Below, piece by piece: positions 34,069 to 46,500 of a DNA stretch of 64,000 nt. Origin of the DNA: Durusdinium trenchii (taxonomy: Eukaryota; Sar; Dinophyceae; Suessiales; Symbiodiniaceae). Where the stretch lies: assembly GCA_963970005.1 (NCBI GenBank), contig CAXAMN010021113.1, positions 557,901-621,900 of the forward strand. Direction: 5' to 3'. The stretch's first letter is position 1. Each line of letters begins with the position of its first letter. The notes below the pieces were generated by a model. It had not been told where the DNA came from. It was given only the letters and a program-made list of their open reading frames with translations, and did no database searches. A program made the translations under genes and the position numbers.

Positions 34069-34493
34069 GTGAGCCTAGTGCCTTGTGAAGGCCTCCAAGA
34101 AATGGCCTATTTCAAGTGATGCAATGCATGTTGTTTGAAAATTGAAAGCAATTGAAAGTAATCACTTGGTGATGTCCAAGCCTACCTCACTATAGTAGCT
34201 ATGGAAAGTGGAGTTGGTGTTACTCAATAGTCGCGAATGTTTATTGACTAGCTTAGGACTGACTTAGAAATTTCCTGTATTCATCCCCTTCTACCTATGT
34301 GCTCCTCGGCCCGTATGGGGTGTGGGGGGGATTTCTGTTAGTGTTTAAGAATCAAACTCAGCTTGGTGATGTGTTTCTTGGTTCTGTCGCCGCCAGTAGT
34401 TGATTCAAATTATGAGCTGTTCCATTGTTTCATTGCGCTTGTGTTTGTTTGTCATGGCATTGGCTTTGTGCACTGCTGATCTGCATACACTGC

Positions 34494-34803
34494 AGATGTC
34501 GACGGCGAATGCATATGTGATGTGCGCTCAGTCTTGGAGTTTGGAATTGAATCCGGCGACCGATTTTATGATCGTGAAATTGACCGCGTGCTGATCACGC
34601 AAGTAGAGTGCGGGACGGTGCTGATGCTCTGGGCCTTTCGTGCGCCCGTTAAAGCGGAGTGGTTGATGGCACCCTTCGCGCGCCTACGAGGTGTGGCGGT
34701 GGAGGCGTGGCCTCACGATGTGGAGAGCTGCGCCAGCTGGCGGCTGGGGGAAGTCCATCGCACTCCAAGCGGCTGCGTAAAGGAAGATGTGTTCAGCGTA
34801 TAG
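34494..34803 (+). CDS. Unrecognised protein, second coding block
   Basis: Open from a CTGCAG acceptor-like site: reads DVDGECICDVRSVLEFGIES, then GTVLMLWAFRAPVKAEWLMA, and ends at TAG. Its style matches the block upstream. The acceptor is not followed by G, unlike the POLH and coiled-coil exons. Confidence 0.4.
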
Positions 34804-35309
34804 CCATTGCCAACCACAGGAGATTAAAAAAAGGCCAAAAATCTGGCCATGTAGCAAGTATGAAAGTCGTGGGAACATATTGTCGATATCGTGTGGTAAG
34901 CCGGTGAGCTGGATGATTTTCAACTCATAGCCACCCCCCAAGATATGGCTCAATAGTAAAAAACAAACGTATTGTGATCGAGGGTGGAAAGCCGTTGAAT
35001 GAAATCGTTCGGGGATGTCAAACCTACCACACTAGCTCAAGAAACAAGTCATTAATTAGGTTGTTCTGATAACTTGGGGTCGACTTAGAAGAAATTATAG
35101 CTTGTCCTCTGCACGTGGTTCATAAAGTGGTTTAGGAGTTAAACAGGTTGGATGTGTCTCGCAGCCGTGTGAGTTTTCCTTTTTTGTTTCTGCTGGATCG
35201 AGAACGTGGACAACTGGACAACCTGCCGCCGTTATCCAAAAAAGCCGCGCGATAAAGTCAACTTGTTGCTTCCGAGCTCACGTGTTTGATTGTTTTGCTG
35301 TAGACAGGA

Positions 35310-36068
35310 GCCACTCGTACTGGTGCCATCGCTTGCTGGAGGTGTGGCTGAAGTGTGTGAACATCACAGCTGAAAGCGAGTTGCATGCGTGTTGTCCTCT
35401 TTGCCTGGGACGCTTGTGTGCCATGCATCTGAACGCCAGTCGTTGTCATGAGCATGGCGGCAACCAGCAATCTTGCCATTAATGTGCAACGCAAAGCAGC
35501 CACCGCCGCTCCCACCTGCGATGCGCGAGGTGGCAGAAGTTGCGTGTGAAACACAAGTGGATGATGATGGTGGAGAGAGTGTCACCTTCCCGGCAAACAG
35601 TTCGACGGCGGGAGAAGCGGTCGTGCCTGGAGAGATAGATACAAGCACGGTCAAGGAAGATGCTAGCAAGGTGAAATGTAAAACGCGCGTGCGGCATCAC
35701 ACCCTTCGCTTGGGCCTGACTGCTGCGCGCTACGCAAGGCTTGGAAAGCCACGGCCACCTTTTGAGATGACCATTGATGCCCTTGGTCGCTGGAAAGACA
35801 AGGAGCAACAAAGTCGTGTGTTCAGGTGTGGTAAAGTGCATCGCCCCGGACGTGGTGAACATGGTGGTCGCAGCGCTCGAGTTGCACAAGGGCCCGATGA
35901 CTTGCGCTGTCGTGGCAAACCCCAGCCAACAGCGCTGGTTTGACCGAAGCGGACTTTTTGTATGGCTTTGAGCTGGAGAAACAGGCTGTTGACTGGCTTT
36001 CGACTTTCTTGGCGTGTCAGCATGTCAGCATGACTTTCAGAAGGCAGACAAGGAGAATCACGTTGTAG
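35310..36068 (+). pseudogene. Unrecognised protein, third block broken over several frames
   Basis: Coding-like sequence passes through at least four frame changes: SYWCHRLLEVWLKCVNITAE, then KPRPPFEMTIDALGRWKDKE, then GVVKCIAPDVVNMVVAALEL, then EADFLYGFELEKQAVDWLST, ending at TAG. Each stretch looks like protein, but no AG-G and GT/GC pairs explain the shifts. This favours a decaying gene copy; tiny unrecognised introns are the alternative. Confidence 0.4.
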
Positions 36069-36069
36069 T

Positions 36070-37179
36070 CAGTCATTGGATGATGGGGGCACAGCTGGAC
36101 AAGAGTGGACGTGGACTACATTTCCAACTAATGACCAAAATTCGCAAGCCTTGGAGGTATCATAATTAGAAAGCATAACCCAGTTGACTATCAGGGTCCG
36201 GTGGATGACCCAAATTAAATTTGTTGTTGAGGTCCCGCCATCTCTCTTTGTGGGCTTATAGGACTAGGACTGGCCCCCGACCTGTCAGGCCTTGGTTCAT
36301 GAACTTGCTCATGATGATGAGACCGTGTCCAAAAAAAGGTGAAAATGGCGCTTGCTGAGGTCTGGTAGTGCACACTGCGATCTGTGCCCGCTGCGTCAAA
36401 CCTCCAAAACGAGCGCTTCGTACGAGACATCCTCTAAAAGTCAAGCGACAAGCAAGTTCGCGATTCCAGCCCCCCCACACCACACCTGCACAGGCTTACA
36501 CGACAATCGCAATGTCACAGACATTCACGCCCACCAAACCTCGCAACCCCACGATTCCCTGCACCTGCCACGAGAATTACACACCCACACGCACAAAGCC
36601 CTGCACCTGCCATGAAAAGTGACGATGTCATATCTTCCTATAGCTTCAGTTTGCACCTCGCCACACGTTCGGAATGATTTCGGCATTTTCTGGACAGCAT
36701 CCCTTTCCACTTCCATCCACCAAAATCACCATTTCAGCTGAGACTTTGTCGCGAAAACGCAGCTTCCAATCAAGCGGTCATCAATGTGCTCAATCAACAA
36801 GAGACTCAGAGCTCGTTCCTACCAAAAAATGTATCTCTTCTACTGCCAGATATTCAGGGGAACAACTACTCAGCAAAGCTTCACTGCAACGACCAGATTC
36901 GGCTAGTTTTGTTATGTTTTGTTGAAGTGGGACAGTGGTCGATAGACGTTGTGGCTGCACACGACGGAGGGCAGTGGACTTGATGTGTTTGCCTGTGGTT
37001 GTTCGGAAACCCGATATGCAAATTGTCGTGTCGGCTCAACTTTGGATTAGCCATACAATTACAGTTTTTTTTTCAGAACAGGACGTGCGTTTTTCGTTTT
37101 CTACTACTATCTCACTATAGGCGTTTGTTTGTGTTCAGAAGGTTTTAGCATGGCTATTCCCTTTGCATTTGCTGTGTGC
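36070..37179. other. No gene seen
   Basis: Unremarkable sequence between the broken unknown gene and the AT-rich inverted repeat. Confidence 0.45.
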
Positions 37180-37497
37180 TGTTTGGTTTTGACCCATGCC
37201 TAAATCAGTACTCAATAGTACAAAATCAAAACAAACATCCAAAAACAAATTATTGTCTGAAGGGCCGGTCCTGAGACATAGACATGTTTTTTGTTTCATT
37301 TGGTTACTTATTGTGTGTTTCATTTTATGTTTTTTGGTATTGGTAATGTAGGCACGGGTCAAATCCAGTGGAGTTATTCACCGTTATTTGTAAACCCAAA
37401 AACAAAAACATAAACGAAAAACACAAGTCTATGTGTGAGGACCTGCCCCTCAGACTTTGACTGCGTTGGTGATTTATGCATGGGTCAAAACCAGACA
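37180..37497. repeat. Inverted repeat next to the AT-rich patch
   Basis: TTTTGACCCATGCCTAAATCA at the left and TGATTTATGCATGGGTCAAAA at the right. Inner arms around GGTCCTGAGACATAGACATG and GTCTATGTGTGAGGACCTG also pair. Confidence 0.5.
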
Positions 37498-37804
37498 ACA
37501 GATGCAAACACATAGCCATGTTACCCAACCCCCGCCGGTACCTATGTTTCAGGCACAAAACGCTGCCAGCCTTATAAACAGACAGATGTGTGAGTAGCAC
37601 ACACTCTATATACATACATACATACATATATATAATATATTTATATACAACATACAAATCGTTTTGCCTCAGCAGACAACAGATGACGTAAAGTCAATTG
37701 AATTTTGTGATCATAGTCTATACTCTGGATATCCAAATCTGTGTAATCTGTTCCAACCCAAAGTATGAATTTAATTCACAAAAAACATGAGAACAAAACG
37801 TTTG

Positions 37805-38690
37805 AATCTTTATGTCGCGCCCCTGTATTGACCTGTGAAGTGACAATAGTTTTTGACTCTATCATCTCCTTCAGATTTTTTGTTACAGATTGAGTAACGA
37901 GTTGCATTGTGGAAATCCATTTCTTGTTCATGCCGTGCCCATTTCTATATTAGTTTTCCTTTTGTCAATGATACCTTCTTTGATTTCAGTTATATAGTTG
38001 TTCCACAAACTTATCCATATAACCCTTACCCCTGTATGGGCAGGGTTTGCATGTATTATCAATTGACATCACTACATTCAGCATAGACCCACATGGTTTA
38101 CGCTCCTGGTATGTCCCTTTAATACCATTGTCAGATGTAGCTGTGAAACGGTCAAAGTCTCCATATACTTCAAAGGACATTCGAGTTTTGTGTTGAACTT
38201 GGTGAATTTAATATACTCACCTTTCTTCGGTAGTTTGTATTGCTGTCCTTTTACTGCCGAAAGTCCATTTTTAGCAAAGTCTTTCTGATGACAGGATGAG
38301 CGCAATACCTGCAACTGTCCTTGGGGTTGTTGGCATTTTTTATTTGAAGATTAAGTAGCCTTGATGATTGTGTAGTGACAATTGTCATTATCATCATAAA
38401 CCTTTTGTACTTCTGTTCTTGACTACTTTGTCATCATTTAATTCATTATCAGGTTCAAAGACATGTACTGAAACAAACCGTTGGTTGTTGTTTCCTGTTG
38501 GAAGATTTAAGTTCATTTATTGTCATTTAGATTATTATAGGGGAACATCGTTTCTGTATGATTCGTAGTAATTCTATCATACACTAATGGTTGAACACAG
38601 TATTTGAAACATGTGTTGTCCCCTTGCTTTTGATGTTGATACATGTCCGTTTTAGTTTTACCCATCTAATTTTTAAATAGCTCAATATAT
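37805..38690 (-). pseudogene. Remnant of protein-primed family B DNA polymerase (Polinton/Maverick or polinton-like virus type)
   Basis: On the - strand, several frames in succession give EPDNELNDDKVVKNRSTKGL, CHYTIIK, a C-x2-C segment (SCRYCAHPV), GEYIKFTKFNTKLECP, then SFEVYGDFDRFT with YQERKPCGSML, and finally HNATRYSICNKKSEGDDRVK with NYCHFTGQYRGA. The VYxDFD exonuclease motif, the Y-Q-x-x-x-P-C-G segment and the CHxTGxYRGA-H motif occur in that order in polymerases of Polintons and related algal virus-like elements. Frameshifts and missing polymerase motifs show it is dead. The DNA is clearly more AT-rich than the flanks, as expected for an inserted element. It covers only the exonuclease-proximal part; capsid or integrase genes were not seen. 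The host range cannot be told from this. Confidence 0.75.
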
Positions 38691-38779
38691 ATATATAAAT
38701 ATACACATGTGCTCTTGTTGGGATATATTCATGAAGGTGGATTGCTAAAACTTAATATTGAAACTGTAAAACCATTTCC

Positions 38780-38959
38780 ACTCCCAAAAGCGCCAAGCGT
38801 CGTCGCAAGCCGAACGAGGCAGTGGCGTCTCAGATTGCTGCAGCTGGAGTGGGTGCCACACGTGAGCACGAGCCAGTGACGGCCACGCGGAGTGAACCCG
38901 AGGGGTCTCGGGAGACTGGGGCGGTTTCAAGTAATGTGGAGAAGTGTTCCTTCAAGTAG
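38780..38959 (+). CDS. Exon-like island with basic cluster
   Basis: GC-rich frame TPKSAKRRRKPNEAVASQIA, then AAGVGATREHEPVTATRSEP, ending in TAG. KRRRK could be a nuclear localisation signal. It directly follows the AT-rich viral-type remnant. The boundaries and the gene it belongs to are unknown. Confidence 0.33.
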   Translation, partial: TPKSAKRRRKPNEAVASQIAAAGVGATREHEPVTATRSEPEGSRETGAVSSNVEKCSFK

Positions 38960-39720
38960 GGGAACCACTGTTCCGGATTCTACTTGTATTCATTCGTGAT
39001 GTGGTTCCTTCAAGTTATGTAGAGAAGATGTTCTTGTTCACGGAGGCATCCCAGATCGCACGGGTTTGATCATGTCAGTCATGGACGGAACGAACCGGGC
39101 GGAAGTGGTTCATTGAGTTCGGACCGCTGGAACTCAGAGAGAGCATCAGAGCATTTTCTCACTGCGGGAAAAACATCAACAGCCAGGTCGAACGTCACAA
39201 GAGGACGCTACGAACGTCACAAAGAGCATTTCTACGAACGGAGCAAGGACGCTACGAACGGGGCGCTCCTGGCCTTACTAGAGATCTCGAGGTCAGCCAG
39301 ATCGACCGGTTTAGGCCCTTCTCGATTCCGTCCACCCGCTGGCAGTGAGGGTGCCCTCCTGATCGACTCCTCTTGGCTTTTGGGCTGGAAAGCCTCAGGG
39401 ACGCACTGTAGGACTAGGGCTTTCCCAACTCCGAACGCCTGAGGCATCGCCGCAAAGTCTGGAGCTGGTCCTGGGCTCCCAGAGCAGTTTTGACAGGAAT
39501 GGATAGGATTGGACAATCTGGGTGTGGCCAGAAACCACAAATACAGAGAACTTCAGATGTTTTTGTGTGTTTTTCGATATTACCTGTCCAGTTTCCACCT
39601 GTGTGTGTCCTTGGTCATGGTGTGGGTGTGCTGCACTCAAACTTCGTCCGGTTCTGAAGACGGATTTTCGCAACGTCGATGCCTTTGGGGAAACTCGTGG
39701 TACTTATATAACCAACTGGA

Positions 39721-39800
39721 ACTAACATGGAAGTGGAACATGGCCCCTTGGAAGACCATTTTCCTCTACAAACAGGGTGTTGTCCAACTTCCGTGTTAGT
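39721..39800. mobile_element. Element with CTAACATGGAAGTGG termini (copy 1)
   Basis: CTAACATGGAAGTGGAACAT left and CCAACTTCCGTGTTAG right; core CTTGGAAGACCATTTTCCTC. Confidence 0.6.
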
Positions 39801-39867
39801 CTTAGGGAGTGTATATAACCAACTGCAAGTTTGGCATGCTGGCATCCTCAACAGCTGGTGATGGATC

Positions 39868-40095
39868 ATGCCCAAAGCTCAGGAGTACTGGGTTGTTCAG
39901 CTTTTGTTGGCAAAACATGGACAGGAATCGAAGCCATATGGTGACTATACCAGCCAGTTGTCTCATATCCGTCATGAGATTGAGAGGGTACTACTCCATG
40001 CGAAGAAGGGTACGCAACATGACCAATTGTTCATCAACGCCTTGAGAAGTGGTAGTGGCCAAACGCCCAATGAGGCCCTCACCATCGCTGGATGA
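39868..40095 (+). CDS. Hypothetical 75-residue ORF
   Basis: Starts MPKAQEYWVVQLLLAKHGQE, includes SHIRHEIERVLLHAKKG and ends ALTIAG-stop. It has its own ATG and a helical, protein-like composition. No family recognised. Confidence 0.3.
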   Translation: MPKAQEYWVVQLLLAKHGQESKPYGDYTSQLSHIRHEIERVLLHAKKGTQHDQLFINALRSGSGQTPNEALTIAG

Positions 40096-41044
40096 GTCGA
40101 CTCATCTCATCGTCTGACGTCGACTGGTGCATGGTCGATGCGGACGTGGATCGATGTCGATGCATGTGAATGTGATGTCCTTACTGCCAAGAGAAGATAC
40201 GACTGGAGGCCGAACGGGTTTTCTTCAGATGGGCACTTGCGCAAACAGCGACGGGTTTTCGGCAGACTCTTTTGAAAAAAGGATTGTTTGAAAAGGGGGA
40301 CTCCATGGGACTCAGATTCTATGTGACCACAAGCAAGGCTGTGAACAACTCAGATTCTATCCGTTGACTGGTGCGGTCATGACTGTTTCGGGAAGACACT
40401 CGTCCGACATGTCCAAACTTGCTGGATCTTCCAACTACTTCGAAATAGTTCGATCCGCCCCTCCAATGGATGTTCGATGCCATCACTTGCACTGGCCTAG
40501 GCCTTGTGCCGGGGCTTCTTTGTACCTGCCGGCGCACCAGGCCGTCCTGCCGGTGGTCGGTGTGAGCTCGTTCCCTGAAAGCTGAACCAATATAGATGAC
40601 AAGAAGCATAGAGCTCACATGTTTGTTTCAAGAGATCACCAGCAGCTTAGCAATAGCCAGCTTGGAGGGTTCTTGGATAGTTGGTAATAATTAGTTGGTA
40701 TACACACATGATCGGGAGCCATACACCATAAACATCCATAAACCATCCGAACTAGAAACTGATAGACATAGTTTGTGCACATTCCTCTCAAGGCTCCATT
40801 GGCTCAGTCTTCCCACCAAGTCCCTAGCCTTCCATTTGGACATATTCAATTGGTCACAGAGTCGGGGTGTGAGTTCGGGTTTTCTAGCCTAAAGTCCTTC
40901 TTCAAACAGTTCGGTAAAAAGAACCCGTCAAACCAATCGTGCGCTCCAACGGAAGCCGAGACGGGGCCGACTGTCTTGAGCCAACGGCCTTCGGAATCCG
41001 GACCCCGGTAGACCGAAACGCAGGAATCATTTGGACCGGCAAAA

Positions 41045-41192
41045 GCCTCTTTCTTTCCAATCCCAGACCATCCATGTAATTGTAAAATAGTTGATATATT
41101 TACCATCATAAACCGCATGTATGACCCCAATGTAGGTAGCATTGCATGGGTATCTATTTCATACAAGGATTGGTTGGGATTTGAAGGCCCAG
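41045..41192 (+). mobile_element. Repeat of a two-copy inverted family (copy 1)
   Basis: CCAATCCCAGACCATCCATG to CATACAAGGATTGGTTGGGA, with ACCATCATAAACC and AATGTAGGTAGC inside. Confidence 0.55.
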
Positions 41193-42239
41193 ATTCTTGA
41201 GGCCAGTTGAGCCTTGACATTTTAATAACTTGATCCCTGGTCCATCAGCCCTCGTGCCAAGCTTCACTCAGTCAGGACATGCAGGACAGGTCTCGCCAAT
41301 GAGAGCCAGAAGAGTAGAGATGAGGCCAAGTCCGCCTCTCACACATTTGCTTGGGTGACAAAGGAAGAATTTGTCGCCTGTTTGCAGAGTGCTGGGTTTG
41401 CATCGGGCACTGCAAGATATGGTTGGGTTGGGTTTTGGTCAAGGTTGCTTTCTAGTGAATTGATTCTGGGGGATGAGGTTGTCTGTTAACAGCGTTTTAG
41501 GTCGAAAGCTCCAGAGGCTTTATGGTTTTACCCGTTCCTCGAGTGGCCGGTCCCAAGTGCGAATAATTTCATTGCCGTGATGGGATATCTCTGTTCCACA
41601 GAAGAGTCTGTCCCTGTTCCTTCAAAGCACCTGATGGCTCCTGATTCCTGGTTCAAACCTGGACCCGGCACGTCGTGAACTCGTACTGTGGCAAATTGGC
41701 ACACAACCGAAACCAAGGCCCCATTTTGAGGGTCCAAGTATCAGAATCCGTTCATGCTTGAGACTGGCACCCAACTCAAGGGGGGCGCCATGAAGATATC
41801 CGGTGCCCGGCATCAAACCACCTGGGACTGGTCAAGAGCGGATGTTCAAGTGTCCTCCAAGTGGGGCTCAAGCTATCTGATTCACGTCACCCTTTCAGGG
41901 AGTGGAACTATGTGGAACTCCTGAGTGATTCCAAGGACTCATTGGGTTAGTAGGGACTCCCTGCCGTCATTTTCCCTGGTCCATCAGGCTGAACCACCAT
42001 GTCATTGTTGGTCTTTGTCGCATTTAGCTTCAACTTTTTTTTCCATGAAACAACAGATGATGTGCCAAGATCTCTGTAACAAAAGGTGTAGTGGATGTGG
42101 CCATCCGGTAGATGTAGATCCCCAATAAAGCACAAGAGGACGTGGCTGGACCGCCGACCTCTACATTCCTTTGTACCTTTGCATTTTGCTCCTTTCTTTG
42201 GGACCAAGACACAGAAGTCGTGTGTTTTGTTTCGATTTG

Positions 42240-42352
42240 CCCATTCCCAGACAATCCTTGTATGGAATAGCTACCTACATTAGGATCATAAATGGGGTAA
42301 ATGTACCTTACGTAACGTACCAATTCCCTACATGGATGGTTTGGGAATCTAT
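42240..42352 (-). mobile_element. Repeat of a two-copy inverted family (copy 2)
   Basis: Reverse complement of the 41 kb copy: CCCATTCCCAGACAATCCTT, GCTACCTACATT, ending CATGGATGGTTTGGGA. Confidence 0.55.
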
Positions 42353-43508
42353 TGTTCCATCGTGGTCGGAGTCCGTTGTTCTCCGTCATGCATGGTCCCT
42401 CTTTCGTGGCCACCTTGGTTGCTCAAGAATGCAGGGCTCAAGAAGTTCCATGACATTCAGAGGATGGGGTGGAAACTACACCCCGGCAATCCGCAATAAC
42501 GTATACTAGTCCAAACCTCTCATTCTTCACTGATAGGTCTTTTAGGATTCCAAAGCAGATCATGCTATTTCTTCTTTCAGGGGAGACATCCACTGGGTTG
42601 AGTTAGTTCTATAAAGTGAATTGCAATGTGTATACGTACTACAAAGGTTTGTAAGGAGTGGTTCTTTTCGCACATCTCCATCATGACACCCAACCATCCA
42701 AAAAAAGGCACTCATCTCAACACCTCCCCCTTTGGAAAGGTCCAGGATGGCCAGCGGGTCTCCGACCTCCATGGCCGTCAGGATGCTGGCCAGGCTTGAG
42801 TGCTGGACACCAGCATTGGCATTGGACATCCCGACTGTTCGAGATCATTTCAACACCTTTTTCGGGAATTGGGAGCACCCAACTAAGCAGGAACATGTGC
42901 GAAAACGGATGAAATTCGAAGCTTGATTTTCCGATACAAAAACGGCTCGGTTTCGTCAGAACGTTCTGCTTTTCCTCTCGTTCATGACGCCATGCCACCT
43001 CTTCAACGAGGTGCGGTGACCGGAGACGATGCGCCCGCGATCGATGCGCGATGCGCGATGCGCTCGACCGGAGCCAACGTGGAGTTCCCAGACCAGAATG
43101 ATCTGCAGCATACGCCGATGTTCATTTTTGTTTGATTCGGCACCTGAAAAGGCATTTGTTTTGGGTTGCTGAAGATCGAAGATCCAGGGTAGCAGCCGAA
43201 CTGACCGTGGACGGAGGTCTCGATGTGCTGGATGGTTTGGGGTGAAATGGAGGAGTTGACGTCGTGAGGGGACACAGGAGCAGGTCGACCTCAAATTTTG
43301 ACGGCCTGGACGCAACGTCTGCGACTGGAAGACTAGAAGTTATATACCAATTTGAAGGAGAATCAACACACACACACACACTTGTTGAAGAGAATTCCAG
43401 CACACCTCCGGGCTCCAACATGCACTAAGAAGTGGATCCATTGAAGATATGTATATATATATATATGGATCTGTGGGGTGTCATCATTCACCTACACTTC
43501 TGTCGGAG

Positions 43509-43566
43509 GAGCATTGCCACCAGTGGTGGGCTTTATCGACATGGATTGTTTCTATGTTGCGGTCGA
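43509..43566 (+). CDS. POLH: POLH exon 1 of those found: first catalytic motif
   Basis: Reads [15 protein letters not shown], matching human residues about 8-22. Both Asp of DMD, the metal ligands, are present. The residue at the steric-gate position is Tyr, whereas human eta has Phe18. It ends two bases into a codon (GA) before a GC donor at 43567. The acceptor may be AG at 43507-43508 or at 43522-43523. No ATG lies upstream in frame, so an earlier start exon is likely. Confidence 0.88.
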
Positions 43567-46500
43567 GCTCCTTGGAAGCCAACGACGCGGACTGTCTGGA
43601 TGTACCGGGACGAAAGGCTGGACTGCACCCGTCGTACTGACAAGAACATGGAGCATCATGGAACATCATGGAACTCTAACGTTATATAGATTATATAGGC
43701 CCTAAATTAGGTACTTGTGCCAGCCTGTGAATGTTCGGAGGCACGAAGGGAGAGACTCCAGGTAGTTATACTAGTATACGGGAGTACATTTGGAGGGCTG
43801 GATTTCATGCTTCGAGTGGAGTTTCTTGTGGTCACTTGTTGCCATTCACACCAGATCCAGATCCAGGTGATTCCATGTCACCAGTAGGCCGATGGTGCCT
43901 GGGCTGCCTGGGATGTTGCTTTCACCATGTTCATCACCGAATCGCTCTAACAATGGTTGATCACTCCGGGCGGCTTGTGGTTTCTGCGGTTCTGAGAGAT
44001 GTGAAGGCATAGGTGAGGATGGACATGCATGGGATCATCTGACTTGTGCGACTCCATCAGGAATGAGGGTGGCTGGATGCCATCAGGAATCTCTGGGAGT
44101 TCATTCCCTTATTCCCTACGAGTCGCACCAGTCAGTGAGTCGCGTCGCATTTTTCACGCAACCCACCTTCCAAAGCCGGAGAATCGCTGTCCGGACTCGT
44201 GGTCTGTCGATATCCGCCAATGTTCCACGCCTTTATCTATTTGTATATCTTAACCCTACACCTCCAAGTACTTCCTCAGAAGGTGGGACTGGGGTGGGTG
44301 CCAGGAGGGTCCAAATACCTTCTGAGGAGGTACTTGGAGGTGTAGGGTAATTATCCATGTCCAGTAAAGTGAGCTTCCAGGATTCCACGGGGCAATGGTA
44401 GGGATGAGAAGCTCTGGACAGGGTCTGTCCATGTCTGTCCACTTGTAACAGTCAGTAAACAATTGTACACTAATTTTGAACAAAGCCATTACGTGCCTTT
44501 ACTAACTATCATAATTAGCTGGTAATAGTAATAGGATAGACTCGGATAGACCCAATGAATTAGTTTCTATCAATCCCTCTCCTCAATTCCAGACATCCCA
44601 GACATCCCAACAGTTCCATGGGTCTTCCCACTTTGAGGCGAGCGCGCGACCCCCGCCTTCTGGGGAAGCCTTGCGCGGTGCGCGTCGACGCCGATGTGCG
44701 TCGTGGTTCACGGGAAGTTGCGAGGCATTGACCTGGAAACAGAGAAGGATCAATTGGATTTTTGAACTTATCATACAAGTTTCTGTTGGATTCAACATGT
44801 GCCCACTTGAACCATTACCACCTTGTCCCTACTTTGCAATTAATGTATATTTTGCGTGGTTGTGCTCATTAGGTTCAACTAATCTATAAAATAAAATTGA
44901 TGTTTGTATCATCCTGTGGTAAGACTGGAAGTCTCGGCCGGTCCAGAGGTCAAAGGTCCGTACAAGTACTTCAATCATAGATTTTATGCGTGTTGCGAAC
45001 GGATCTGAAAGCTACCTATGCCGACAAAAGTACGACCCACTTCCCTTGTTCCGCCATGTTCCGCCACCAAACATGTGGTCAAATGTGGTGCCTGCTTTTG
45101 AGGGAGTCATGTCCCACTCTCAGTACTGGAAGCTCCAGGTGTGACTGGACACCCGACCGTTTCGGTAGAGACCCCAAACTGGGCCTGGGAAAAGGTTAGA
45201 ATGTACTTGCTCCTTGGATGTCCAGGTCCGGGGGTGTTCAATACCCCATCCACTTCCCCACGACGTGGGGAGTTCCTCGTCGCCCAGCCCAGCCCCGCGC
45301 AGGTGGTGCAGTACCCCACGGGGCAACGGGGACGTCCCGATCTGCGGCCCGAAGACGACCGGTGGAGAACCGGAGGTACTCCATGCGCGGTGACCGATGA
45401 CCGGTGGAGAACGGGGGTGTCATGAGCTGTGCGTCCTGAGCTTAGACGTATGGATGACGTGTTCTGCTTTTTGGGGTTGCTATTAACCATGATCTATTTC
45501 TGAAATGCTTCACACGTATTTTTAGACGACGCTTCGTACATTGGAAGCATATTAGAAGCTTCAAGCCCTGTTTATTCCTTGTGTTAGTCATGGGCTGACC
45601 CCACGCACACTTTTAGTTGCGTCCTGACCCTTTTGCGCATCCCTCTTTGGGATGGGGGATGGACCGCCAGGGAGAGCCAGGTCAAGGGCATTTCCCGCGT
45701 GTTTTCCCGAAGGAAATGGCATGTATGTTGAATCTAACCACTGCTATACAGGCTAGACATGACTGTTACAACTGTTTGCGGTCCTTGCAGGAACTTTTCG
45801 ATGGTCAAAGACCAAGAAATGGGCTGAAAGCACGAAGTTTCCAGTTTCCACGATACATTTTCCTAGAGGGAAACCTGCCGGGCAAGTGTTTAGATCCACA
45901 CCTTGCCGCGCAAACATGCGCAGCTGGCATGTCTTGGTATATAAATGACCAGTCACTTGTTTCTTCTGTGTTGAGAAAGCAAATACCTAACACATCGATA
46001 TCAGTTGGACAAGAATTCCTCCTGGAGATGCTGGGAGGTCCCATGGGAGGCATCATTGCGGTCTCCTACGAGGCGAGAGCCACTTGGATCTATTTAATAT
46101 GTCTTTTAATAGATTCTTTACACTTGGACTTGCATTTGTTGTTGCCAACTGTTCTCATTGTTGTATGTTTTGTCATTGCAATACCATTTTATTGATCATT
46201 TGAACTACAGCACAATGATTTGAGATGATTTGAGATTGAACGTTTCAAGCAGTAACAACAAGAATGAGACTTAATGACACTTCGGAAGAGACAGTTGAAT
46301 GACTGATTTGATCCCCCGAAAGTAACTAACTCTTTTTATAAATCCCACTCCAGGGTAGACATGATGCATGTTGGCCTCTCCAACCCCGATAAACAAATTG
46401 GGATCCGGCTAACCCACATCGTGTATGGCATTTTATGACGTAACATGTCTGCCAAATTGTATGGAGTATTTGCCTAATTTTGCCTACATTGCACATTGGG

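Larger units (their letters stand above)
40100..43508. other. No confirmed gene upstream of POLH
   Basis: Contains the inverted pair at 41.0/42.2 kb. The first POLH exon(s) may be hidden here. A - strand frame near 42.8 kb (HSSLASILTAMEVGDPLAIL) and + strand readings of the same bases compete. Confidence 0.4.

Noticed and set aside
45617..46195. 192-codon + strand ORF with a hydrophobic C-terminus
   Set aside because: It contains POLH exon 4 in frame (IIAVSYEAR), but its upstream and downstream parts do not match polymerase eta and are intron read-through.
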